The notes: a model not told the origin generated them from the sequence alone. A DNA stretch of 64,000 nucleotides from Saccharibacillus sp. O23 (GCF_002205895.1 NZ_NJDE01000025.1:186001-250000); one strand, 5' to 3'. Positions 53,037-60,334 are shown, counted from the stretch's first letter. Numbers and translations are program-made.

Positions 53037-53084
53037 GGGATATGCTCCGGGTCCGAATATTTTAGAAAAGCTTGCTGTATTTTT

Positions 53085-53276
53085 TTAGTTTTCAATTTGA
53101 TCAGATACGTTCGCCATACCTCTCCGATCGAGCTGAGTGAATCGGTGTATAAAAAGCTCCCGTTCGATCGTCTGCAGCACCGGATACCGCTGATATTGGC
53201 TCCGAAGGAAAGAAATTAAAGACTGCTTGCGATCGAGCAAAGTCTCATCCAGATCAAATAAGATTCCTTTTATCAT
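53085..53276 (-). pseudogene. Truncated HAD-superfamily hydrolase
   Basis: Only 63 codons remain: MIKGILFDLDETLLDRKQSL carries HAD motif I (D-x-D-x-T), then the first cap helices (FLRSQYQRYPVLQTIERELF), and the frame stops after MANVSDQIEN. Motifs II-IV and some 160 residues of a normal HAD phosphatase are absent, and the ASCH gene begins about 50 nt further on. It is best seen as a deletion remnant. The ATG is still preceded by GAGGACGAAACC. Confidence 0.75.
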
Positions 53277-53336
53277 GGTTTCGTCCTCTGAGATCTGTCT
53301 TATCACGCGGCAGCGTCGAGTTAACGATCTTCATTT

Positions 53337-53804
53337 CTATTCGAATAACTGCACCTTGACGTCTTTGCGATCCATCGAAATATAGGTATGCAATTGGCCT
53401 CTGTGATGGTAGACATGACCTAAGATTTCCAACAGCCATTCGAACCTTGTGTACTCGACTCCCCAGTAAGACTTTTTCTGTTCGAACAATTCTTCTTCCG
53501 AATAACGAGAGAACGTTTCGACGAGTTCGTTGTAATTCGCGAGCAGGCTCTTCTTGATCTCTGCGATCGTGGTCGGAGCGTTACTTGCGTAATATAGGTC
53601 CATCTCGGTCGACGTCGCTTCATTCGAAATCAACAGATCCGCTTGGCAGATCAGAGCGATATGAGACAGCAGTTCGGCGTAGGATCTCTTGCCGTTGATC
53701 GGCGTGGATTCCAAGTCGGCGTCAGACAACTGATCGAGCATTTCGTCAACGGAATCGATCGCGATTTTAATTTGGTGAAAAACCGGAGTTAGATATGTAT
53801 TCAT
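53337..53804 (-). CDS. DinB/YfiT-like putative metal-dependent protein
   Basis: A 155-residue four-helix bundle of the DinB/YfiT-like family (not the polymerase). The three histidines that bind the metal are in the helices SYAELLSHIALICQA and LLEILGHVYHHRGQLHTYI. Relatives include bacillithiol transferases (BstA) and mycothiol-dependent isomerases. With fosB close by, a bacillithiol-dependent role is possible but not shown. Start ATG 53804 behind CGAGGAAAT. Divergent/adjacent DNA on its upstream side is decayed. Confidence 0.82.
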   Translation of the reverse strand: MNTYLTPVFHQIKIAIDSVDEMLDQLSDADLESTPINGKRSYAELLSHIALICQADLLISNEATSTEMDLYYASNAPTTIAEIKKSLLANYNELVETFSRYSEEELFEQKKSYWGVEYTRFEWLLEILGHVYHHRGQLHTYISMDRKDVKVQLFE

Positions 53805-53846
53805 GATTTCCTCGCTTTTCTGTTTGGTTCTCGTCCAGCCTGTCGA

Positions 53847-54147
53847 TCAATGGCTTTCAGAGATACGGTCATGTGTACTTATAGCGACCTCGGCCATTTC
53901 TTTTAACTTAGCCTTATCTAAGCCTTTTACTCCAAAATCTTTGGCTATACTTTCGAAGTACGCCCAATCGTTATTTCTTTTACGGCCCGTATTTCTTGGA
54001 TCAGATTAGAAAATTCGTCGCGCCCTTCTAGATCGATATACAATTCGCTAACTGTTCAAATCCCGCTTCGTTCGGCTTATGACCGATGCCCGCAAAACTA
54101 GCGATATAGTGCTCGAAGTAACCTTTGGGATATTTATCGTTTTCCAT
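53847..54147 (-). pseudogene. Frameshifted small gene (about 100 codons)
   Basis: AAAGGAGAATCATA then ATG opens a frame MENDKYPKGYFEHYIASF that reaches GFEQLAN, where one missing base shifts the frame; the protein continues as ELYIDLEGRDEFSNLIQEI and, after a second shift, as NDWAYFESIAKDFGVKGLD to a stop at 53847. Restoring two single bases gives one coherent helical, acidic protein. Family not identified; the acidic small helical type resembles immunity or regulator proteins. The next 206 bases to 54353 hold nothing I can name. Confidence 0.65.
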
Positions 54148-54353
54148 TATGATTCTCCTTTGATTGCACAGATCCTATTTGATCAGTGACGTTTCCGCTA
54201 TAAGGTTCCAGCTGCGACACGCTTCGGTCCACAGAATTTTTTGTCTAAATCGCTTCTTCGATAGGGTTATCTACTGAATATGATTCCCATAAAGTCTCTT
54301 GTAGATCAAGCATGAGTAGGATGTCTTCTCAAGGAATCGATCACCCTGAATGA

Positions 54354-54890
54354 CTACAACGCCTTGATTAGCTCTAAATTCGCATAAGTCGTTTCCGAAC
54401 ATTCACGATCCCCATAGACCCCGCTTGCCTGATTAAATCCCGATTTAATCCAAAACTTTAAAGCCGGCCAATTTTTCAAAGCTACGTTGATCCGAATTTC
54501 TGTATATCCCAAAGCTGCGGTTACCTCCGCAAATCGATTGACGACTTCTTGTCCGAAACCTTGCTTCTGAATCGTTTTATCGATATACAAAAATTCAAGA
54601 TATACAGCATCTGTAGACGGGAAACCATGATAGACGCTCAATATTCCGATGATCTGTTGATCTTCTTGATTTCGAATCGTTTGAATTTTGTAGTTTTCCA
54701 ATTTACCGTTCGGAGGCAGGTTTCCTTTGAAGAAACAATCTTTAATATGCTCGGGGTTGTAGATTTCGCCATCCCACTGGTTCATATATCGACTTGTTTC
54801 ATAAAGGTCTTGTACCTCCGGAATTTCGTCTTCTTTCAAATCGGTCATCGTAAGCCTTTGGGAATTCCATTTGTCTGAGATGAGTTTCAT
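54354..54890 (-). CDS. GNAT family N-acetyltransferase
   Basis: A 178-residue acetyltransferase: ETSRYMNQWDGEIYNPEHIKDCF, acetyl-CoA motif LEFLYIDKTIQKQGFGQEVVNRF, and IRINVALKNWPALKFWIKSGFNQ as motif B. Base composition is AT-richer than the core genes. The ATG (behind AAGAAGGAGCAAAACC) lies 39 nt from the first attC-like site, so in the minus direction it is the gene following that site and may be the last cassette of the array; however no attC-like site was found at its 3' end. Confidence 0.82.
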   Translation of the reverse strand: MKLISDKWNSQRLTMTDLKEDEIPEVQDLYETSRYMNQWDGEIYNPEHIKDCFFKGNLPPNGKLENYKIQTIRNQEDQQIIGILSVYHGFPSTDAVYLEFLYIDKTIQKQGFGQEVVNRFAEVTAALGYTEIRINVALKNWPALKFWIKSGFNQASGVYGDRECSETTYANLELIKAL

Positions 54891-54928
54891 GGTTTTGCTC
54901 CTTCTTCTTTTGCTTTTTAGATTATTCG

Positions 54929-55011
54929 AATAACGTTCTTCTATTCACACTGAATATTTGGCGAATACCGGGTCAAAGGCGTACGCCCGGCGCATGAACA
55001 TGTTGTTATAG
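54929..55011. repeat. attC-like site 1 (divergent, about 82 nt)
   Basis: Outer boxes AATAAC and GTTATA, ATTCAC near the left and CATGAACATG near the right, and a centre with GGCGAATACC and GGCGTACGCC hairpins. It is clearly related to the 96-nt sites but shorter and degenerate. The stop codon of the orphan gene at 55006 lies inside its right-hand box. Confidence 0.65.
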
Positions 55012-55611
55012 GATGTCGGAAGCTTCGTTAAAAGAACGAGTAAGTTCTATATAGCTCTTCCTCAACTCAATATAGTAACCATCGGATTTCCAGCAATCGT
55101 CTAGTTCTTTATAGATCTCTTTGATAGTATTCTTTGGTTCACCACAATTCCTAAGCAGCCATTCCTTAATATAATCTATGTCTCTATTCTCGTCTTCCCA
55201 CAAGAAATCCATAATTCCCGACTCTCTTGCAGCACTATCCGGACAATAAATAGCGTATGGTGCGTCAAAATACTCCATAAGCTCAATAGATATATTCCTT
55301 AAGTGTGTTTGAAAATCAATCTCTAAATCATTTATTAAAAACGTAATCCATCTGGTATAATGCGACACCATACAAACCTTCTCTGAAAAGGTGAATTCGA
55401 GATGATAAGGACCGCTTAGCTCTAAGGTGCCTCCAAACTCATCAACCCTAATACTCCAAGTTTCTTGTTTATCATTTGAATTGACCTTACGTAATTCCTT
55501 AATAAACTTGTCAACATGACTCAGCTGATTATTATTTAAGTCAAAACACATTTTGTCTATTTCATATTTGGTCAACGAATGACCTATGTATGCTGTGAAA
55601 TCCATCCCCAT
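55006..55611 (-). CDS. Orphan cassette protein (201 aa)
   Basis: A 201-residue soluble AT-rich gene, MGMDFTAYIGHSLTKYEIDK at the start. It contains SIRVDEFGGTLELSGPYHLEF and YFDAPYAIYCPDSAARESGIMDFLWED, an acidic aromatic pattern reminiscent of immunity proteins, but no family was recognised. ATG behind GGAGGCAGC. Its stop TAA sits within the terminal CTATAAC box of attC-like site 1, so gene and recombination site abut as in integron cassettes. It fills the cassette between sites 1 and 2. Confidence 0.75.
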   Translation of the reverse strand: MGMDFTAYIGHSLTKYEIDKMCFDLNNNQLSHVDKFIKELRKVNSNDKQETWSIRVDEFGGTLELSGPYHLEFTFSEKVCMVSHYTRWITFLINDLEIDFQTHLRNISIELMEYFDAPYAIYCPDSAARESGIMDFLWEDENRDIDYIKEWLLRNCGEPKNTIKEIYKELDDCWKSDGYYIELRKSYIELTRSFNEASDIL

Positions 55612-55646
55612 TGAGCTGCCTCCAAAACATGGTTTCGTTCGATTTC

Positions 55647-55817
55647 TTGTAACGTTTCTATGTTTACGACGTCCTGCCGACTTAAGCCCGTTAGGGCGAT
55701 TAGGGCGGCTGCGCTTGCGCAGTTAGTCGATGCAGATGTTTCCCGGCAACTATTTTACCGAATTATCTTTCGGGACTAAGGCGTCTTATGCGCCGATGCA
55801 TGAACACATTGTTATAC
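55647..55817. repeat. attC-like site 2 (enlarged, 171 nt)
   Basis: Left box TTGTAAC and right box GTTATAC bracket a long multi-hairpin centre: GCCC-GTTA-GGGC, CTGCGC-TT-GCGCAG, CCCG...CGGG and GGCG-TCTTAT-CGCC. The right end GCATGAACACATTGTTATAC resembles the right end of site 1. It looks like an attC with an expanded tip. The 179 nt to the right, up to 55996, hold no gene. Confidence 0.55.
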
Positions 55818-55996
55818 GAAGGTACCTCTTCTTCTAATTATCCTACTATTGTTATATAAGCATTTACGAAACTCACTCTTCATTACGAGGAGCCAACTCT
55901 GTCATCTGAATCTATTGAAGTTCTTGTTAATCATTAATATGTTAACTCCTTCTTTTGAAATTCAGATTACACCGGATCCCGTATCAAACTCCAACC

Positions 55997-56221
55997 TTAT
56001 TCATTTTTCTTACTTTTTCTTGTTACAATAACTGATACTATGATAGAAGTTACAAAACTTAATATGGGGACATATACAAAGAAGAGCGGCATAAAAACAT
56101 AATTAGTATCAGTTCCAGTAATTCCTTTACTATCAATAATATATTGACCAATAAATCCTCCGAGAATAGCGTAAATAAATCCAGATAATATTGCGGTTAT
56201 AAAAAAAACTATACATCCCAT
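55997..56221 (-). CDS. Small membrane protein (74 aa)
   Basis: A 74-residue protein with two transmembrane helices (MGCIVFFITAILSGFIYAIL and MPLFFVYVPILSFVTSIIVS) linked by a polar loop, and a basic tail (TRKSKKNE). ATG behind AAGGTGATTGT. It is the only gene of the cassette between sites 2 and 3; the start codon is 38 nt from site 3. No family recognised. Two-helix proteins of this size in mobile arrays are sometimes toxins or immunity proteins; nothing in the sequence decides. Confidence 0.65.
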   Translation of the reverse strand: MGCIVFFITAILSGFIYAILGGFIGQYIIDSKGITGTDTNYVFMPLFFVYVPILSFVTSIIVSVIVTRKSKKNE

Positions 56222-56255
56222 ACAATCACCTTAGCCTTTATTTTTTAGTTTTTTC

Positions 56256-56351
56256 TTATAACGTTACTGTATTCACTACCCGGAGTATGTCGGGTGTCTG
56301 ACGTATGCCAGATCCAAGGCGTAAGCCCGCAGCGTGAATATTATGTTAGAT
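56256..56351. repeat. attC-like site 3 (96 nt)
   Basis: Left box TTATAAC, right box GTTAGAT; inner boxes ATTCACT and CGTGAAT; three hairpins between. A slightly diverged member (GTTACTG instead of GTTCCTG, CCCGGAGTATGTCGGG). The right box GTTAGATGA is the reverse complement of TCATCTAAC at the left of site 4. Confidence 0.88.
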
Positions 56352-56376
56352 GATGTATGACACTTCTTCGAATCTA

Positions 56377-57054
56377 CTAATTCATATCTTCTTCGTACTT
56401 GCTTGATAATAATTCTAAAGAAATCCAATTAATTGTAAGTTTTATTAATAGCTTTAAGTCATCTATATCTTTGTTTTCCCAACGTCTTACATAATGAGTC
56501 TCATCATTACCTAACCAAACTGCACGTTTAGAAATTTCTTTAATTCTTTGATTCAGAATATAATTACTAATTACAGCTGCTAGAGGTTCTTTTTTTATAT
56601 TCTCTACTTTCTCTGGTTGCAAAGTTATTGCATAGTCTTTAATCAAAAATTCTAAAGCTTTTCTATATCCCACACCACAAATTTGATCTAATCTTCTTTC
56701 TTCTGCATGTTTTGCTTGATTATATATTTCTACAAAAGAAGGAGATAACTCTTCAATACATTCTTCGAAGGATTCTGGAAACGGTTGGAATGGGGAACAT
56801 CCTCTTAAGTAAAACACATCGTCTCTAAAATTAAACTGATCTTTGAGATAAACTCCGAAGAATATTTCTGAACATTTTGCATTAGTACAGGTAAATACGA
56901 TTCTATAACGTTCTTCACGATCTTTAAAAAAGCTATACCCGATCACAAAATTTGGATTAACTGATACATGACACATTGGACATTGATCAGGAATTCGATC
57001 TATTTTTCTATTTTGTAAATCTTGAAAAAAAGATGCTTGCTTCACTTCTTTCAC
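56377..57054 (-). CDS. DUF4145-like protein with zinc ribbon
   Basis: A 225-residue protein. The N-terminal Cys pairs Cys25/Cys28 (CPMC) and Cys56/Cys61 (CTNAKC) form a zinc ribbon, and the C-terminal helical part (GVGYRKALEFLIKDYAI ... AAVISNYILNQRIKEISKRAVWLGNDETHY) is the DUF4145 domain often fused to restriction and other nucleic-acid enzymes. ATG 57054 lies 20 nt inside the cassette from site 4. Cassette between sites 3 and 4. DUF4145 is common in defence loci; here it stands alone. Confidence 0.8.
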   Translation of the reverse strand: MKEVKQASFFQDLQNRKIDRIPDQCPMCHVSVNPNFVIGYSFFKDREERYRIVFTCTNAKCSEIFFGVYLKDQFNFRDDVFYLRGCSPFQPFPESFEECIEELSPSFVEIYNQAKHAEERRLDQICGVGYRKALEFLIKDYAITLQPEKVENIKKEPLAAVISNYILNQRIKEISKRAVWLGNDETHYVRRWENKDIDDLKLLIKLTINWISLELLSSKYEEDMN

Positions 57055-57072
57055 CTCGTTATGTCATATTTC

Positions 57073-57168
57073 ATCTAACGTTCCTGTATTTACGACCCGA
57101 CGCATGTCGGGTGGCCGGCGAACGCCGGACCCAGGGCGTATGCCCGCAGCGTAAATATTATGTTATAG
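57073..57168. repeat. attC-like site 4 (96 nt)
   Basis: ATCTAAC ... GTTATAG, with ATTTACG/CGTAAAT as compensated inner boxes (both sides changed together relative to ATTCACG/CGTGAAT or nearly so), hairpins ACCCGAC-GCAT-GTCGGGT, CCGGCG-AA-CGCCGG and GGGCG-TA-TGCCC. Confidence 0.9.
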
Positions 57169-57224
57169 GGTGTTCCCCTGCTCGGATCGTTTCAATCCGC
57201 TCTTCTTCCCCGTTACGATCGTCT

Positions 57225-57494
57225 TCGATTTATATCGCCGTTGACATGTACCGCCCTTGCTTTGTATCGCCTTTGTCCTGTATAGCTTTTTATTTATATC
57301 GTTCGTAATTTATATCGTCCTTGACTTGTATCGCCGTTGATCTTGTTCGCTCTTGGTCTGTATCGCACTTAGCCCCTATGCTTTTGACCTGTACAGCTTT
57401 TGATCTTTATAGCCATTAGCCCGTATAGCTCTTGACCTGTATAGATTTTGATCTGTATACCCTTGAACCGTATAGCCCTTGATCTGTATCGCTC
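57225..57494. repeat. Degenerate 16-nt tandem repeat array in an ORF-less cassette
   Basis: About 17 head-to-tail units with the plus-strand consensus CTTGAYCTGTATAGCY, each close to 16 nt (a few are 15 or 17). Examples are CTTGACCTGTATAGAT, TTTGATCTGTATACC and CTTGAACCGTATAGCC. They fill nearly the entire 366-nt cassette between sites 4 and 5, which has no plausible gene. 16 is not a multiple of three and stop codons occur in all frames, so it is not coding. Confidence 0.85.
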
Positions 57495-57534
57495 TTCAAT
57501 CTTTTATTCGTTTTATTCTTTGCAGGGGAATTAC

Positions 57535-57630
57535 CTATAACGTTCCTGTATTCACGACCCGACGCATGTCGGGTGTCTGGCGAATGCCAGACCAAGGACG
57601 TATGTCCGCAGCGTAAATATTATGTTATCT
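57535..57630. repeat. attC-like site 5 (96 nt)
   Basis: CTATAAC ... GTTATCT. The left box is the reverse complement of the right end of site 4 (GTTATAGG/CCTATAAC). Inner boxes ATTCACG and CGTAAAT; hairpins ACCCGAC-GCAT-GTCGGGT, CTGGC-GAAT-GCCAG, GGAC-GTAT-GTCC. The second stem differs from site 6 by paired changes that keep base pairing. Confidence 0.92.
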
Positions 57631-57690
57631 GATGCCATCTATCTTCTTCGATTGGCTTACACCTACTTCAATCTTCTTTCAATTCAGCTT

Positions 57691-58116
57691 TTATTCCTCT
57701 TCTAATGTCTTTAAAATTCTTTCCTTAGTTTGTCTCAGCCTCTTTTCTGCTCCATTCTGGTTCAGAGGTTCACCCCAAGGGAATTCATCACCTTGATATC
57801 TTGGAATAAGATGCATATGATAATGGTTTAGATCGTTAAATATTCCTCCATCTTGACAAATTCTTATTCCATCAGGTTTAAATATGCTCTTTAATGCAAC
57901 TGAAAGTTTTTGTGAAGCATCCATGATTGCGTATGCCGTTTTTGGATCAATCTCGTCTACATCAAGATAATGTTGTTTAGGCAGAATTAGAGTGTGTCCT
58001 TCATTAAAAGGATCAATGTCTAGCACACACATAATGAATTCGTTCTCATAAATAATGTTTAAGTTGGGTTCAATACCGTTAGCGATTCTACATCCTAAGC
58101 ATTCCATGCTTATCAC
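57691..58116 (-). CDS. HIT family protein
   Basis: A 141-residue histidine-triad nucleotide hydrolase or transferase. The motif HYHMHLIPR has His98, His100 and His102 in the H-x-H-x-H pattern; Cys6 and Cys9 at the N-terminus may bind zinc with His residues, as in Hint/Fhit-type proteins. Full length. It fills the cassette between sites 5 and 6, with 61 nt to site 5 and about 50 nt to site 6. Composition is AT-rich. Cellular substrate unknown. Confidence 0.9.
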   Translation of the reverse strand: MISMECLGCRIANGIEPNLNIIYENEFIMCVLDIDPFNEGHTLILPKQHYLDVDEIDPKTAYAIMDASQKLSVALKSIFKPDGIRICQDGGIFNDLNHYHMHLIPRYQGDEFPWGEPLNQNGAEKRLRQTKERILKTLEEE

Positions 58117-58166
58117 ACTCTATTCTGAAAAGTATTTCTCATCATTAATTGAGTTTAGATGGTTTC

Positions 58167-58262
58167 AGATAACGTTCCTGTATTCACGACCCGACGCATG
58201 TCGGGTGTCCGGCGAATGCCGGGCCAAGGACGAATGTCCGCAGCGTGAATATTATGTTAAGT
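58167..58262. repeat. attC-like site 6 (96 nt)
   Basis: AGATAAC ... GTTAAGT. Left end TCAGATAAC is the reverse complement of GTTATCTGA at the right of site 5. Inner boxes ATTCACG/CGTGAAT, hairpins ACCCGAC-GCAT-GTCGGGT, CCGGC-GAAT-GCCGG and GGAC-GAAT-GTCC. The right box fits the integron core consensus GTTRRRY. Confidence 0.92.
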
Positions 58263-58452
58263 GAAGTTACTGCTCTAATTTCTTTAATGCTTTGTATTTT
58301 AATTTTTTAAGAATCCTCGTGTTGAATTTTCAGCATTCTTTATATACTTTATTTCTGTTTCAAGTTAAAGCGTTTCTGCTATTAATGTAAGAGTATTGCA
58401 AAAGAAAGTTCGATTTGTTCAAACATCTTAATCATAAAATGTTATCAATTGA

Positions 58453-58481
58453 TTGCACTTTACGCATGTGTACTGTATTAT
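58453..58481 (+). promoter_or_regulatory. Promoter of the toxin-antitoxin cassette
   Basis: TTGCAC (58453-58458) and TATTAT (58476-58481) with a 17-nt spacer, 18 nt ahead of the toxin start. The 190 nt between site 6 and this promoter contain no gene. The cassette thus brings its own promoter. Confidence 0.7.
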
Positions 58482-58498
58482 AAATGTGAGAGGTGATC

Positions 58499-58828
58499 AT
58501 GCAAATGACGACGGCAGAATTTCTACGTCAAGCTAAAAATCTTATATCTAATAGGCGAACTTACTTTTGCAAAAGAACTGATTATGACACAGTTCAAGCT
58601 CTTTTCGATCTAGGAATTGAAGATAGAGCGACTGCTTGGCGAGAAATTATGCAATTAAAACCTAGTGACCAATATAAGCCACCGGAACCTGATCGTAACG
58701 GCTCCGATAATCTGGTATGGTTTTTTAAAAAAACCATTAATGGCGAATCGGCATACATCAAGTTAACCATTGACCAAAACTTGTGTATGTGTATTTCCTT
58801 TCATCCTGAAGGTTACACTACTAATTAA
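58499..58828 (+). CDS. MqsR-like toxin of a type II toxin-antitoxin pair
   Basis: A 109-residue RelE-fold protein that resembles MqsR mRNA interferases: FLRQAKNLISNRRTYF at the start, ALFDLGIEDRATAWREIMQLKPSDQY in the middle and VWFFKKTINGESAYIKLTIDQNLCMCISFHPEGY at the end, where MqsR has Y-x-K-L-x-x ... S-F-H. AGAGGTGATC precedes the ATG; MTTAEF two codons later is an alternative start. It is upstream of its antitoxin, as in mqsRA, and on the plus strand, opposite to the other cassette genes. Confidence 0.72.
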   Translation: MQMTTAEFLRQAKNLISNRRTYFCKRTDYDTVQALFDLGIEDRATAWREIMQLKPSDQYKPPEPDRNGSDNLVWFFKKTINGESAYIKLTIDQNLCMCISFHPEGYTTN

Positions 58829-58839
58829 GTACATAGGAA

Positions 58840-58860
58840 GACGAGGTTTTCCACCTCGTC
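58840..58860 (+). terminator. Attenuator-like hairpin between toxin and antitoxin
   Basis: GACGAGG and CCTCGTC with a 7-nt loop and a weak T-rich tail. It may tune antitoxin versus toxin expression; too weak to be called a full terminator. Confidence 0.4.
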
Positions 58861-58906
58861 TCCTACTTTTATATAATTTAAGACTTACCGTGGGGGGCGC
58901 GGACTA

Positions 58907-59911
58907 ATGAATTATTGTGAATCTTGCTTTGAAGAACATACTTATACTATCAAAAACGAAATTCATTCATTTAAATTTAGAGGCGAAAACATTGAGATTG
59001 AAAGAAGAGTAGCATATTGTAATAAATGCAATTCTTTAATCGACGTAGAAGAGTTGGAAAATGAAACGATGGCTAAAGTAGCACAAACATATTCCGAAAA
59101 ATACGGTATGACATCACTTGAAATTAAAAATGTTAGAAAACAATTTAATTTAGGAATCAGACCTTTTGCTAAGTTATTGAGAATTGGTTCAGCTAGTGTT
59201 TCGAGATATGAATCAGGAAGCCTACCGCAAGCAACCCATTTGGATATTTATAAAAGGTTGCAACATCATCCACATGCCATATTAGAATTTTTTAATACTA
59301 ATAAAGATCTTTTAACTGATAGAGAACTTCAAATGGTGGAAGCATCACTTCAGGCCTGGTCAGTTTCTGAACAATCATTTCAAACAGATGAGCAAATTGT
59401 AGAATCAATTTATAAAACAAATGAACTAACAGAATTGACTGGTTATAATGAATTTTCCTTAGATAAATTCATTAATATGGTTTTATACTTCACATCTAAT
59501 GGAGTTCTTAAAACAAAGCTTATGAAGTTAATGTGGTATAGTGATTTCTTATTTTTCAAGCGGCAAACCGTATCTATAACGGGAGCAACTTACGTAAAAT
59601 ATCCGTATGGTCCAGTACCAAAAGATCATGACATAGCTTTAGCTCACTTGCAGCATATGAATATAATTGAAATAGATGAGCTTACAAATGATGAGGGCTG
59701 GACTATGATGAAGATTAAGGCCTCTGAACCTTTTGATTCTACAATTTTTTTAGAGGAAGAATTAAAAACTATGTCAGAAATTGAAGTATTCTTCCGAGAG
59801 TATGGCTCTCGAAAAATTAGCGAGTATGCACATAATGAAAGAGGTTGGATAGAGACAGAAGTAAAACAGCCGATTAGTTATATCCATGCCGAAGAATTAC
59901 GTGAATTTTAA
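58907..59911 (+). CDS. MqsA-Panacea (SocA-like) antitoxin
   Basis: A 334-residue antitoxin-like protein. The N-terminal zinc finger uses Cys4/Cys7 and Cys38/Cys41; an XRE helix-turn-helix follows (about 69-115, LGIRPFAKLLRIGSASVSRYESG), both as in MqsA. The C-terminal part (about 175-330, FINMVLYFTSNGVLKTKLMKLMWYSDFLFFKRQ ... ATYVKYPYGPVPKD) is the Panacea/DUF4065 domain known from SocA and many antitoxins. It lies 78 nt behind the toxin gene. It should neutralise the toxin and autorepress the promoter. Confidence 0.85.
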   Translation: MNYCESCFEEHTYTIKNEIHSFKFRGENIEIERRVAYCNKCNSLIDVEELENETMAKVAQTYSEKYGMTSLEIKNVRKQFNLGIRPFAKLLRIGSASVSRYESGSLPQATHLDIYKRLQHHPHAILEFFNTNKDLLTDRELQMVEASLQAWSVSEQSFQTDEQIVESIYKTNELTELTGYNEFSLDKFINMVLYFTSNGVLKTKLMKLMWYSDFLFFKRQTVSITGATYVKYPYGPVPKDHDIALAHLQHMNIIEIDELTNDEGWTMMKIKASEPFDSTIFLEEELKTMSEIEVFFREYGSRKISEYAHNERGWIETEVKQPISYIHAEELREF

Positions 59912-60017
59912 AAATTCGCTACAAAAAGATACTTTCTGTTTCCAAACATGTTAAAAAGGAGATAATTTCAATTCCCACCATATAGAAGTGCAGAAGTTTA
60001 GCTAATTAAATCTTCAT

Positions 60018-60046
60018 AGCCGTTCAATCTTGAGCGGCTTTTTTAT
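60018..60046 (+). terminator. Terminator of the toxin-antitoxin operon
   Basis: AGCCGTTCAA and TTGAGCGGCT arms with a 2-nt (breathing) loop, followed by TTTTTTATT. Downstream, 60061-60090 carries four TTCATTTC repeats; beyond them to 60238 no gene is seen. Confidence 0.8.
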
Positions 60047-60238
60047 TACTTTTTCGCTTTTTCATTTCTTCATTTCTTCATTTCTTCATTTCATAAAAAA
60101 ATCTTAATCTAATGATGTATTCATTTTTTCCTTTTCTCTTGTTATGGTTCTATCTTGTATCAGGACAACCCTAAAAATTTCATTTAGATTAATTCTCAGA
60201 TATCCAAAATACTTTCGCACAGAGACCCTAGTAATTTC

Positions 60239-60334
60239 ACTTAACGTTCCTGTATTCACGACCCGACGTATGTCGGGTGTCTGGCGTATGCCGGACCAAG
60301 GACGAATGTCCGCAGCGTGAATATTATGTTATAC
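60239..60334. repeat. attC-like site 7 (96 nt)
   Basis: ACTTAAC ... GTTATAC. Left end TTCACTTAAC is the reverse complement of GTTAAGTGAA at the right of site 6, across a 2-kb cassette. Inner boxes ATTCACG/CGTGAAT and the three hairpins are present. Confidence 0.92.

Noticed and set aside
53337-54934. Shared 12-mer GTTATTCGAATA at 53338-53349 and 54923-54934 as a cassette border or target duplication
   Set aside because: The first copy is in the coding end of the DinB-like gene, the core is self-palindromic, and the two copies are in direct rather than inverted orientation. Chance cannot be excluded.
60055-60090. TTCATTTC microsatellite as a regulatory element
   Set aside because: Four short repeats in an AT-rich terminator-distal region; simple slippage is the likelier origin.
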